From an uncultured Parafilimonas sp. (GTDB taxonomy: Bacteria > Bacteroidota > Bacteroidia > Chitinophagales > Chitinophagaceae), in the NCBI GenBank assembly GCA_937892395.1, contig CALAGJ010000183.1, forward strand, positions 1 to 56,853: DNA of 56,853 bases. The letters run 5' to 3'. The notes beneath the pieces were generated by a model. The model saw only the letters and a list, made by a program, of their open reading frames with translations, was not told the origin of the DNA and searched no databases. This document shows positions 25,719 through 35,700 of this stretch, one piece after another (position 1 is the stretch's first letter; every line of letters begins with the position of its first letter). Position numbers and translations under genes: made by a program.

Positions 25719-26152
25719 AACAAATTTTTTAATTTTTAATGTTTATCAGATTTTTTGTCTGACTTATTTTGTAGGGCAAACATCGGGGGTGCATAGACCC
25801 ATAATTTTATATTTACACTAAAGCATCAATCTATAATCAAACCTGTGATAAACGGTATTGTGTACTAAATCTTAAATTGGTCAATATCTCTGAAACTTAA
25901 TGCCAGCTTTGCTTTCAACATATTTGAAATTTTAATGATAATATGACGGTTATTTGTTAATAGAGCTAAGCGGTTTAACAAATTGTGTATAGCAGGTATA
26001 TAGCTTATTCATTCCCGGAAGGGTTTATTATATTTTATTTTTCATTGACTATAGAATCATCCATTGTGAACTGCCATTATTAAATATTCAACTATTAATA
26101 TAAAATGTTTGAAAAATAAATCTCCTTTATATTTGCACCATAATTGATACAA
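25719..26152. other. 434-bp intergenic region between the PepSY-like and SDR genes
   Basis: The two flanking genes diverge from this region, so it holds both their promoters. I see no gene. Recognisable items are an inverted repeat TCAGA/TCTGA (25746-25750 and 25758-25762), a CCCGGAAGGG element (26014-26023) of the small palindrome class, and the SDR promoter at 26108-26135. The middle about 200 bp shows nothing further. Confidence 0.6.
26108..26135 (+). promoter_or_regulatory. Bacteroidota-type promoter of the SDR gene
   Basis: TTTG at 26108-26111 is followed after 16 bp by TATATTTG at 26128-26135, matching the -33 TTTG and -7 TAnnTTTG consensus of Bacteroidota housekeeping promoters. The SDR start codon is 17 bp further on. 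Confidence 0.65.
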
Positions 26153-26932
26153 ATGGCAACGGCATTAATAACAGGAGCATCATCTGGAATTGGGCTTGAG
26201 TTTGCAAAAATATTTGCAGCGCAGAAAAACGACTTAGTACTCATTGCACGTAGTGCAAATAAACTAACCGCACTGGCCGATACACTGAAGCAACAATATG
26301 GTGTTGTAGTGCATGTAATTGCAGCCGATCTTAGCAAAATGAATGAGGCACAGCTTGTATATGATACATGCAAAAGGCAAGATATCCATGTGGACTACCT
26401 TATCAATAATGCAGGCTTTGGAGACTTTGGATTCTTTGTTGAAAACGACTGGACTAAAACAGAGCAAATGATAGATCTCAATATGAAATCACTGACAAAA
26501 CTCTGTTATTTATTCATCCCGGATATGATAAAGAGAAAATTAGGGCGCATTCTAAATGTGGCATCAACTGCGGCATTTCAACCGGGTCCTACAATGGCTG
26601 TGTATTACGCTACTAAGAGCTATGTATTATTTTTTAGCGAAGCATTGAGTAATGAACTAAAGGGGTCTGGGGTATCGGTTACATGCCTATGTCCTGGTGC
26701 CACAGAGAGTGGCTTTCAGGCGGCAGCTGCTATGGAAAACAGTGCACTTGTAAAAGGAAAGAAATTACCTACATCGGCAGAGGTGGCTTTGTTTGGATAT
26801 AAGGCAATGATGAAAGGAAAACTTACCGTAATACATGGCTGGATGAATTATTTAATGGCAAATTCCATCAGATTTACTCCACGTGCATGGGTATTGCCTA
26901 TTGTGCGTAAGATACAGGGTCACTCTGATTAG
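26153..26932 (+). CDS. Short-chain dehydrogenase/reductase (SDR) family oxidoreductase
   Basis: This 259-residue classical SDR has the cofactor loop TGASSGIG at residues 7-14 and the NNAG motif in YLINNAGFGDFG. The catalytic pair is Tyr151 and Lys155 in YYATKSY, with Ser in NVASTAAF. The remaining CPGATESGF loop and C-terminal helices resemble the subgroup often annotated as DltE/YqjQ-like. Residues after the first strand (IARSANKL) include an Arg that suggests NADP preference. The substrate is unknown. The start at ATG 26153 directly precedes the first strand; a TTG three codons earlier is unlikely. A good promoter lies just upstream and the gene appears monocistronic. Confidence 0.9.
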   Translation: MATALITGASSGIGLEFAKIFAAQKNDLVLIARSANKLTALADTLKQQYGVVVHVIAADLSKMNEAQLVYDTCKRQDIHVDYLINNAGFGDFGFFVENDWTKTEQMIDLNMKSLTKLCYLFIPDMIKRKLGRILNVASTAAFQPGPTMAVYYATKSYVLFFSEALSNELKGSGVSVTCLCPGATESGFQAAAAMENSALVKGKKLPTSAEVALFGYKAMMKGKLTVIHGWMNYLMANSIRFTPRAWVLPIVRKIQGHSD

Positions 26933-27038
26933 TATATTTGATAGAGTAGGTTTATCGAAACTTGTGCTACAATATTTTTTCTTTATTTTACTTTACCTAC
27001 AAATATTTTTTGCTGTTTATTTATATTTAGTCCTGTAG

Positions 27039-27052
27039 TTTCCCTTTGGAAA
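27039..27052. repeat. TTTCC/GGAAA palindrome between convergent genes
   Basis: TTTCC (27039-27043) pairs with GGAAA (27048-27052) around CTTT. It sits between the convergent SDR and cutC genes and resembles the CCCGAAGGG-type elements in other gaps. It may act as a weak shared terminator. Confidence 0.35.
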
Positions 27053-27095
27053 TATCATGTAAATCATCAAAGCTTATCTTCATATCTAATAATAA

Positions 27096-27815
27096 CTATT
27101 TTAAAATATTTAGCATTTTTTTAAGCTCTAATTCATCTGCCAAGTACAAATTTCCCATATCGGTTATGGCTTTATTTTCATACAAGAGTGTATTTGCAAC
27201 TGATATTCTTGCAGAACTATGGTACTCTGTAGCACCAGTGTCTTGTATGAGTTGATATAAATTTTGAGCACGAACACCCGCACCCGGCATAATGATGATA
27301 CGATCTTCAGCTTTCTTCAGCAATTCCTTTAAAACTGCTGCACCCTCTGGGGCAGTTGAAGCCAATCCTGATGTAAGTATTCGTTCACAACCACAATTTA
27401 TCAAAGTTTCAAGTGCCTCAAATGGATCTGGTACGGCATCAAATACACGGTTGCAGGTTACACCCATAGGGTAGGCAAGGTCATTGACACGCTGCATCAA
27501 ATCAGCGTCAATGGTACCATCCTGTTTTTGAATGCCGATGCTAATACCATCACAACCCAAATGTTTACACAGTTCAATATCTGTTTTTATAATTTGCCAT
27601 TCATCTGTGGTGTACAAATAGTTCATACTTCGTGGCCGGATGATGGGATATAATTGTATTCCAATTTTTTCCCTCACATATTTTATGGTGCCATAAGATG
27701 GCGTGGTACCACCTTCTAAAGGATTGTCACAAAGTTCTACACGAATTGCTCCTGCCTTTTCTGCTATCAGGCAGCTTTGAATATTGAAGGCACATACTTC
27801 GAGGCTTAGTTTCAT
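27096..27815 (-). CDS. cutC: CutC family protein (copper homeostasis family)
   Basis: This 239-residue TIM-barrel protein matches the CutC family from end to end. The N terminus is LSLEVCAFNIQSCLIAEKAGAIRVELCDNPLEGGTTPSYG. Also present are LYPIIRPR, GCDGISIGIQKQDGTID, VTCNRVFDAVPDPFEALE, CERILTSGLASTAPEG and IIIMPGAGVRAQNL. CutC was linked to copper tolerance in E. coli, but that link has been questioned and the biochemical activity is not settled. There is no copper gene nearby. The cysteines of VELCDN and VTCNR are the conserved ones. The gene lies 65 bp upstream of nothing on its strand and is preceded by the OPT transporter, which reads in the same direction. Confidence 0.92.
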   Translation of the reverse strand: MKLSLEVCAFNIQSCLIAEKAGAIRVELCDNPLEGGTTPSYGTIKYVREKIGIQLYPIIRPRSMNYLYTTDEWQIIKTDIELCKHLGCDGISIGIQKQDGTIDADLMQRVNDLAYPMGVTCNRVFDAVPDPFEALETLINCGCERILTSGLASTAPEGAAVLKELLKKAEDRIIIMPGAGVRAQNLYQLIQDTGATEYHSSARISVANTLLYENKAITDMGNLYLADELELKKMLNILK

Positions 27816-27880
27816 ACACTTTTATTTGAATGAAATTGCTTATTGATATTTTATTGTATCATTATAAAAAGCAAATAGAT

Positions 27881-29911
27881 CTATTCTTTTTTCAGGGCAA
27901 TTTTATATAACATAAAACCTAATGCGGCAAAAAATAATACACCAAGTATAAAGTATCCATTGTCCCCAAGCATTGCAGTTATGCCATGCTCCATGTTTAC
28001 GGATTGTAAAAATGATGCTGTGCCATCAAAGCCGGCAAGTATGGCTATAATTACACCAGCCACGGCACCACCCGCCACAAGACCTGTTGCAAACAAGTTA
28101 CCCTTACCCAGTTCTTCCTCTTCCGCAGATTTTGAGCCACCTGTTTTTTTATCCGCCAAGCCACGAATAGCACCTCCAATAAATATGGGCAAAGTAGTGG
28201 ATAAAGGTAGATATGCCCCTACTGCAAAGCTCAATGCTTTAATGCCACAAAGCTCCATTACAATGGCTAAGAATACACCAGATAGTACATAAACCCAATC
28301 TAAATTAAAAGACAAAATCCCTTTTGCCAGCGTAGCCATAAGTGTTCCCTGTGGTGCAGGAAAAAATTCACTGCCTATGGCATGATCTGTTACTCCTTTT
28401 GCTATCATAGCAGCAGTAGGTTTATCTAAAAATTGTACTGTCAAACCAATGACAATGGAGGATACAATAGCCCCAATAAATAATGCTATTTGCTGATATT
28501 TTGGAGTAGCACCTACAATATACCCGCTCTTCAAATCCTGTGAAGTGGCTCCAGCATTGGCCGCAGCTATACAGATAATTCCACCTACTACCAATGCCAT
28601 TGGTTCATATACTTTACCACTCCAACCCACTGCAATAAAAATCAGGCAAGTGCCCATTAAGGTTGCTATTGTCATGCCGCTTATAGGATTATTGCTACTG
28701 CCTATTAAACCCACAATTCTGGAGGATACTGTTACGAAAAATGCCCCGAATATGATGACCAAAACGCCAATCAAAAATTTCTGAAAAAAATTATCGCCGG
28801 GTATATTTGGAAGTATTGTAATAAGTGCAATCAATAATCCACTTCCTATAAGTACAACTTTAATATCTAAGTCTCTTTCTGTACGACTTATTGCTTTGGC
28901 ATCCTCACCTTTTTTCATAGAACCAAGACTTCCTTTAAACGAAGAAATGATGGTAGGAATCGTTTTTATAAGTGTAATAAAACCACCTGCCGCTACTGCA
29001 CCTGCGCCAATCTGCCTTACATAGGCATAGTACACAGCTGCAGAAAAATCATTAAAAATATGAGCGGTTGGATCCCAATTGCCCTTGCCACCTGCGGTTA
29101 ATGTATCCTTTAAATATCCAAGCTTTACCAATTGAGCGGCTATGGCATCTGGTGGTACTAAGGCGGATAGTAGCGGTATCATAGCTAACCATGCAAATAC
29201 TCCACCTGCCACTAATACTCCTGAAATCTTTGGCCCAATAATGTACCCAACTCCTAAGTATTCAGGAGTAATTTCGCCTGCAATTTTTGCTGATGGAAAA
29301 AATTTATTGGCTTGCTTGGTCATCCAATAAGGCGTTTCAGCAATCACATGAAAAACTTTTTGCAGCAAGGCATAAGCAAATGCAAAACCCAAACCCCAAA
29401 ATGCAGTTTTGGCAAAATCTCCTCCTTTCTCTCCTGCTATCAATACATCGCCACAGGCAGTGCCTTCCGGATAGGGCAACACACCATGTTCTTTTACAAT
29501 CAATGACCTTCTAAGGGGTATCATCATCAATGTACCCAGAATGCCACCAAATATGGCGATAGTAAGAATGGTCATATAATTAAAGAAACTGGCACTCTCA
29601 GGGTCGGTTAAAAATAAAAATCCCGGAAGGGTAAATACTACTCCTGCGGCTATGCTTTCACCCGCACTACCCGTGGTTTGTATGATATTATTTTCAAGGA
29701 TAGTTGTCTTTAATAGCCTTCGCCCCAATGTAATGGAGATAACGGCTATGGGAATAGAAGCGCTTACAGTAAGCCCTGCTTTTAATGCAAGATAAACTGT
29801 GGCTGCGCCAAATATTACCCCAAAAACACAACCCATTAATATAGCCTTTACCGTAAATTCTTTTATATGCGCCTCTGGCGCAATGAATGGTTGGAATTTT
29901 TTTTCACTCAT
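27881..29911 (-). CDS. Oligopeptide transporter, OPT family
   Basis: This 676-residue inner-membrane protein has about 15 hydrophobic helices and the OPT signatures ILMGCVFGVIFGAATVYLALKAG near the N terminus, PEGTACGDVLIAGE, and GGIICIAAANAGATSQDLKSGYIVGATPKYQQIALFIG. OPT carriers take up oligopeptides, glutathione or metal chelates with protons. A cytoplasmic loop with KKGEDAKAISRTERD lies in the middle. Length fits the bacterial members. It lies upstream of cutC on the same strand with 65 bp between, so they may be co-transcribed, which would hint at metal-chelate transport, but this is inference. The substrate is not predictable. Confidence 0.93.
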   Translation of the reverse strand: MSEKKFQPFIAPEAHIKEFTVKAILMGCVFGVIFGAATVYLALKAGLTVSASIPIAVISITLGRRLLKTTILENNIIQTTGSAGESIAAGVVFTLPGFLFLTDPESASFFNYMTILTIAIFGGILGTLMMIPLRRSLIVKEHGVLPYPEGTACGDVLIAGEKGGDFAKTAFWGLGFAFAYALLQKVFHVIAETPYWMTKQANKFFPSAKIAGEITPEYLGVGYIIGPKISGVLVAGGVFAWLAMIPLLSALVPPDAIAAQLVKLGYLKDTLTAGGKGNWDPTAHIFNDFSAAVYYAYVRQIGAGAVAAGGFITLIKTIPTIISSFKGSLGSMKKGEDAKAISRTERDLDIKVVLIGSGLLIALITILPNIPGDNFFQKFLIGVLVIIFGAFFVTVSSRIVGLIGSSNNPISGMTIATLMGTCLIFIAVGWSGKVYEPMALVVGGIICIAAANAGATSQDLKSGYIVGATPKYQQIALFIGAIVSSIVIGLTVQFLDKPTAAMIAKGVTDHAIGSEFFPAPQGTLMATLAKGILSFNLDWVYVLSGVFLAIVMELCGIKALSFAVGAYLPLSTTLPIFIGGAIRGLADKKTGGSKSAEEEELGKGNLFATGLVAGGAVAGVIIAILAGFDGTASFLQSVNMEHGITAMLGDNGYFILGVLFFAALGFMLYKIALKKE

Positions 29912-30066
29912 GGTAAAATTGATTTTCTTTTTGAAAGCTCTAAAAATAGGGGAATCACTTTTCTAAGTTTTCTACGAAAAAAATTAAGTGGGGTTTCAAC
30001 AATGTGGTGATGCATAGGATAAGAATGCAACTTTGGTTTTATTTAATACTTTTTTAAGTTTGCAAA

Positions 30067-31056
30067 ATGAATGTCGAAAATCTGATACCAGCCTTTTTGA
30101 GAAATAGTATAATATATCAGGTTGTTGTTACAAACCTTCATGGCCAATACATTTACTGCAATAATTTATTTAATCAGAAATACAGTTTTATCTCAAAAGA
30201 TTTTATTGGTGTTGATACCTACCTAACTATTCATCCTGATGACAATAATATTTGTAATACTACTGCTGCAGCATGTTTACAACCGCCATACTGCAGTACG
30301 CATGGTACCATTAGAAAACCAACTGCAGATGGTGATTACATCTGGTCTGAATGGGAATTTTCGGCATTCTTTGATGAAGCAGGTTTGCTACAAGGTGTGC
30401 TCTGTATTGGTTTTGATGTGAGTTATGAAAAGAAACTATTGTTGGAGTTGAATGAAAAAAACAAACTCTTAGATACCATCTTTAATAATTCTCATACCAG
30501 TAAAATATTGATTGATTTAAACGGTGGTATAAAAATTTTTAATGAGCGATTTTCCAATGATATGTATCAACTCACGGGTGTAATTCCAAAACGGGGTGAT
30601 GCATTTATACAATTTATACCTCAAGAATTTCATGACGAGGCTAAAGATTTGCTGATGAAGGCATCAAACGGAACTGTAGGTACATCGGGAATTCATTATT
30701 TGTCGGAAGGAAAAAATCGAATTTATTTATTTACAGTATGTCCTGTAGCAGAAGATATTGCAGAATCAAAAACAGAGTGGATTTTTGTTAGTGCTTTAGA
30801 TATCACCCTACAAATTGAAACAGAAACAACAGTAAAAAAGCAAAAAAGCTTACTAAGAGAAATTGCCTATCAAGAATCACATTTAGTACGTGCACCTTTA
30901 TCAAATATCTTAGCACTTACGGATGTATTATCTCAATGTGTAGAAGAAGAAAATTTAGAGGAAGTTAAAAAAAGCTTAAACTATCTAAGTGAAAGTGCAC
31001 ATCAATTAGATGATATCATAAAAAAGATTGTAAAACGCACCAATACAATTGGGTAA
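30067..31056 (+). CDS. Two-PAS protein ending in a HisKA-like domain without an ATPase domain
   Basis: This 329-residue cytoplasmic protein has two PAS domains, at about residues 15-125 (FVGVDTYLTIHPDD-like core, then the YIWSEWEFSAFFDEAGLLQGVLCIGFDVS PAC end) and 135-255. The last about 65 residues form a HisKA-like helical pair, YQESHLVRAPLSNILALTDVL, with His272 in the position of the phosphorylated histidine. The protein stops right after the second helix (IIKKIVKRTNTIG). No HATPase_c domain follows, and the 161 bp downstream contain none. It thus cannot phosphorylate itself. It may be phosphorylated by another kinase or act as a dimerising sensor. It is monocistronic with an ATG start. 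Confidence 0.8.
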   Translation: MNVENLIPAFLRNSIIYQVVVTNLHGQYIYCNNLFNQKYSFISKDFIGVDTYLTIHPDDNNICNTTAAACLQPPYCSTHGTIRKPTADGDYIWSEWEFSAFFDEAGLLQGVLCIGFDVSYEKKLLLELNEKNKLLDTIFNNSHTSKILIDLNGGIKIFNERFSNDMYQLTGVIPKRGDAFIQFIPQEFHDEAKDLLMKASNGTVGTSGIHYLSEGKNRIYLFTVCPVAEDIAESKTEWIFVSALDITLQIETETTVKKQKSLLREIAYQESHLVRAPLSNILALTDVLSQCVEEENLEEVKKSLNYLSESAHQLDDIIKKIVKRTNTIG

Positions 31057-31217
31057 AAACTATTGCCAACAGCAGAGCAAATTTTTATACCTCATTTAGA
31101 AAGATGCGGAAAGTATAGGAATGAAAATAGACTTTTGTTTACTTTTTGTTAGTTGCTGTTGCTCCTATAAATACAATGTAAATTAAAACATATTTAGGTT
31201 TACCAACAAACAATACC

Positions 31218-32759
31218 TCAAAACAAAGTTTTCCGCTTCTTACTACTTCGACCTCCAAGACCCAATGCACCAAGCAAACTTCTGGTAATGATGCTTGCGG
31301 CAGTGCGGCCTACTTGTTTTACAGTGGGGTTATCAAAAAAACCTTTCTCCTCTTTTGATGTATGTTTTTCTGTTTTCTCTTCTTTTTCATTCTTTTTTTC
31401 AGCAGCTTCTGTGAGCTTATCAGTTAGAATTTCATACGCACTTTGGCTATCTACTACTTCGCAATATTTTGTTTCCAGTTTGCTTGTTTGTAGAATATTA
31501 TTGATTTCTGCTTCCTGTAAAATATCCATTCTGCTTCGTGGCGGGGCAAGTAAGGTATGCACCAATGGAGTGGGGATACCTTTTTCATTGAGAAGTGTTA
31601 TGAGTGCTTCTCCAATACCCATTTGAGTGAGTAATTCATCTGTTTTGTAAAACGATGTAACAGGAAAATTTTCTGCTGCCTGTTTAATAGTTTTACGATC
31701 AGCCGCAGTAAATGCCCTTAATGCATGCTGCACTTTTAATCCAAGTTGGCTAAGGATTGATGCAGGAATATCCTGCGGATTTTGTGTGCAAAAAAATACT
31801 CCAATTCCTTTTGAACGAATGAGTTTGATTACGGTTTCCAATTGTTGCAAAAGTGCATCAGTAGCTTCTTGAAATACTAAGTGTGCTTCATCAATAAATA
31901 ATACAAGTTTAGGCTGATCTATATCTCCTGATTCGGGGCTGGTAGCATATAGTTCTGCCAGCATTTGAAGCATAAAGGTTGAAAACAATTTTGGCCTGTT
32001 TTGCATATCCGTAACACGGAGTATATTGATAATACCACGGCCATCTTCTCCTACCCGCATTAAATCATCCACCTCAAAGCTAGGTTCTCCAAAAAATGCA
32101 TCTGCACCTTGCTGCTCTAGCTCTATGATTTTTCTCAAAATAGTGCCTGTAGTGCTGGCGGAAATTTGCCCATATAATGCTTGCAGTGCTGCCTTGCCTT
32201 CATTGCCTGCATATTGTAATAATTTGGTGATATCTTTTAAATCTACCAAAGGCATTTTTTCATCGTCAGCATATTTAAAGAGCATGGCCAACAGTCCACC
32301 CTGCGTATCGTTTAGACCAAGAATTTTACTGAGGAGTATCGGCCCAAACTCACTTACCGTGGCTCTAAGTCTTACACCCTTTTCATCACTGAGGGTAAGC
32401 AGTTCAACAGGAAAATTTGAAGGCTTATAGTTGATATTCATCAGCCTGCAGCGCTCTTCAATTTTTGGATTAGAATTGCCTGCCATGGCAATACCACTCA
32501 GGTCACCTTTTATATCCATAAGCAATACCGGAATGCTTGCATCACTAAGGTATTCACTGATGAGTTGAAGTGTTTTTGTTTTACCTGTGCCTGTGGCACC
32601 GGCTATGAGGCCATGCCTGTTTAAGGTTTTTAGTGGTAAATAAACTGTTGCCTCCGGTAATGCATTACCTTCATAAACAGCCACGCCAAGCGGCACATGA
32701 TTACCTTTAAATGTATAGCCTTCCTGTACTGATGCTATAAAACTTTCTTTTGAAGACAT
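31218..32759 (-). CDS. HerA-like ATPase of the DUF853 family
   Basis: This 513-residue protein is a DUF853/HerA-type P-loop ATPase. The Walker A motif GATGTGKT is at residues 54-61 and the Walker B LVLFIDEAHLVF near residue 285. VLLMDIKGDLSGIA and GVFFCTQNPQDIPASILSQLGLKVQHALRAFT are family blocks. The Lys/Glu-rich segment KKNEKEEKTEKHTSKEEKG before the C-terminal GRTAASIITRSLLGALGLGGRSSKKRK is typical and probably unstructured. HerA-like enzymes pump DNA as hexamers, but DUF853 members have no proven substrate. No NurA nuclease gene is nearby. It is 12 bp downstream of the 1144-residue barrel protein, so the two may share a transcript. Confidence 0.88.
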   Translation of the reverse strand: MSSKESFIASVQEGYTFKGNHVPLGVAVYEGNALPEATVYLPLKTLNRHGLIAGATGTGKTKTLQLISEYLSDASIPVLLMDIKGDLSGIAMAGNSNPKIEERCRLMNINYKPSNFPVELLTLSDEKGVRLRATVSEFGPILLSKILGLNDTQGGLLAMLFKYADDEKMPLVDLKDITKLLQYAGNEGKAALQALYGQISASTTGTILRKIIELEQQGADAFFGEPSFEVDDLMRVGEDGRGIINILRVTDMQNRPKLFSTFMLQMLAELYATSPESGDIDQPKLVLFIDEAHLVFQEATDALLQQLETVIKLIRSKGIGVFFCTQNPQDIPASILSQLGLKVQHALRAFTAADRKTIKQAAENFPVTSFYKTDELLTQMGIGEALITLLNEKGIPTPLVHTLLAPPRSRMDILQEAEINNILQTSKLETKYCEVVDSQSAYEILTDKLTEAAEKKNEKEEKTEKHTSKEEKGFFDNPTVKQVGRTAASIITRSLLGALGLGGRSSKKRKTLF

Positions 32760-32771
32760 TGTATTGCAGTA

Positions 32772-35700
32772 TTAAAAATCAAAGCCAAGTGCTAGGTATA
32801 ATATGGGCTTGCCCTGAAAGAAGAGGCTCATGGGCCAAGCGGCATCTAATTTTACAAAATAGCCAAGCAGGGTGCTTCTTACGCCAAATCCATATCCCCC
32901 TGCAAATGGTCCTATGCCACCCGGTTTGAGTTTTACAACAACAGGGTTTGTAGGATCAGGTACTATATCGTTTGGAGTAACACTGAAAGGAGAATAAAAA
33001 ACTGTAGGTCTTGCTATCTTATTTGGACCACCATTCCATGCTGTACCCAAATCAATAAATTGCACTAATTGAAAATTTCTGACAAAGGCATTATTGATTG
33101 GTTTTTTTATAAAAGTAGTAAATACAGGTAGTCTAAGTTCACTATTGATAACAACTGCATTATTGCCATTGGCCAGATTTTGAGTATAGCCTCGCATGTT
33201 CACAGCAAGAGTTTGATAGAGATATTGCTGATTAGAAGAAGGCTGTGGATTAACATTCGCTTTTGGCGATAGCCAGCCATCTACTCCGCCCAAGTAATAA
33301 ATCATATACGCATCTCCGTAGGACATATCTCCGGCGGCTCTTACACACCATGTAAAGTTTTTGTAAATAGGGTAATAATATCTTGCATCAAATCCGGTAA
33401 TGAATACTTTATTTCCTTTAATAGAAGAGCCGGTTTCTGTTGGCAAATACATTTCATTATAAACCTTAAATCTCAATCCATCCCAAATATTATCTGCTTT
33501 ACTAATTGTATTGTCATATACAAATTCTACCCTGGCAATTGCTGTATTGGCCACGGAGTCTTTGAATTTAAGACCCAATGAATCTGGAGCGCCAAAGATA
33601 AAATTTGCTGGACGTACCACGCCTCTGTCTCGTCTTAAACCACCACTTAGTCTTACACTTTTTATTTCATCTATTGGATAGGTAATATTGAATTGGTAAA
33701 GGTTGCTCAACATTACATTATTATAGATGGAACGAATATCATCAAAGCGAAAAAAACCTGGAAAATTTGATATCTTACTTCTGTAGTAAGTAAGCCCCCA
33801 ATCAATGAATCTTCTTTGATTTTGAAAGCTAAAATAGACATCATTATCGCTAAATGAAAAACCAGATCTATAGCCTGCCACAAATTTTAAATCTTCCAGC
33901 ACATCAGTTACCGTGGCACCAAGTGTGAGATTGAGCTCACTACCATTATTGAGCACAATTGGAAGAGAACCATTTGCGTAAGGTTGATACCTGTTTATAA
34001 GTATGTTATTACTAAGACCCGCAGATACAAAATCTGCATCAAATTTATACTTGTATGGATGCAGACTTGCTTTTGATAATGCATTGTCTTTACTATACAA
34101 TTGTGTGACTGGATTTTCTTCTACTGGCTTCTGCTTTGGCAATGCAGCAAGTAATGTATCTCCATCAAACTCATTTTGAAATAAGTCATTGCCCGGCACG
34201 GGTACCTCAATAGTTTCTTCTAATTTTTGACCACCAGCCAGTTTTTCTGCAATTATTTTATTTCTGATATAATCTGTTGGTCTTGCATTGATGTTTCTTT
34301 TGCGTAAGGCAAGTGAATCAATGCGCAGCTTGTATAAGAATTTTGAATCACCCTCCCGTCTTACTTCACTTACCTGATCGTTATTGCCAGCAACCCTTGT
34401 TTCCAATAAACTACTTTGATAATTGGTAATAGGGAAAGTATAGGTGCTATCTTCATATGTTTTGAAATATGCAATACTATCTGGAGCCGATTTTTGCCAT
34501 GCGTCTAAAGTACTGTCTAAAGTAGCTTTATCTGGATTGCGTAGTAAATCATCGCCGATAACAAAAAGGGTATCTAATCCTCCTGTTTGTGTGGTAAAAA
34601 ATCCGGCCCACCTGTTTCCAATGCCATTTTCATCACTTACAAAGGTGAAGTGGTTAACACTATATTGCATAGGATATCGTGCTTCGCCATATTTCATATT
34701 GGTAAGCTGCGTAACTTGGCGATAATCTTTATTGTCAAAATCTGCTAGAAAAATATTGAACCTATTTCTGCTGGGTATGGCAGTATCTGCATCCAGCGCT
34801 TTTGAATTTGGTCTGTTGGAAGAAAATATTATTCCATACCTACCGGGAAAAGTAACGAATGTAGGATCGAGATCATCATATACATCATTGGTAATAGCAG
34901 TTGTTTTTCCATTGTCAATTCTATAGGTAAAAATATCGCTGTGTCCATTTTTTACTGCACTCAGTACCAAAGTATTTGCATCTGTAAGATAGCCTGCATC
35001 TAAAATTTGATCAAACCCTGTTATTTCCTGCTTAAATCTTTTTATACCTGCAATCATATCATATACAAACATGTATGTTTTGCCTTGAAGATTGTAAATG
35101 CACAACAACCTGCTACCCTTGCCATCCCAGGCCAGAATGGGTGTATTCGGATTAATATCCCCTTGCCTGGTGCGTGCTCCATATTCCAATAGCGTTTTTT
35201 CATCATACACATTATCCAAAAATTTAACCCTGTACTTTCCCCTTGTAAATTCTACAACACCATAAGCATTATTTTTTGGATTTGGGTTCGCAGCAAAATG
35301 ATAAAAATCACTTCTGTATAAATCTTCTATTACACTCAGCCTTCCTTTTGGTGCATTTCGCCTCTGCTTTATATCATTGAGATAACGCTCTCCTTCTTCA
35401 TTCATAAAATCAACGAGCACATCATTAAATTTCTTTTTACAAATCCGTTCAGATGCGCTATTTAAATTTTTATAAATTCTGGAGAGGTATAAAAAATAGG
35501 TTACATTTTTTTCCTTGTATTTTCTTGCAATATAATACCAGAAGGAATGACCTGCAAGCACGGGTTGTTCAAAAGCAAGTTGATTAAAATTTTTATAGTT
35601 ACCACTTAATATGGCATTTTTCAATTCTTCATCTTTTGCTGCGCTCCAATGTTCACCAATATAAGATACATATCCATCAGTAAGCCATGTGGGTAAATCT

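Noticed and set aside
32026..32430. 134-codon frame antisense to the HerA-like gene
   Set aside because: The opposite strand carries the complete DUF853 protein with intact motifs; this frame has no signature.
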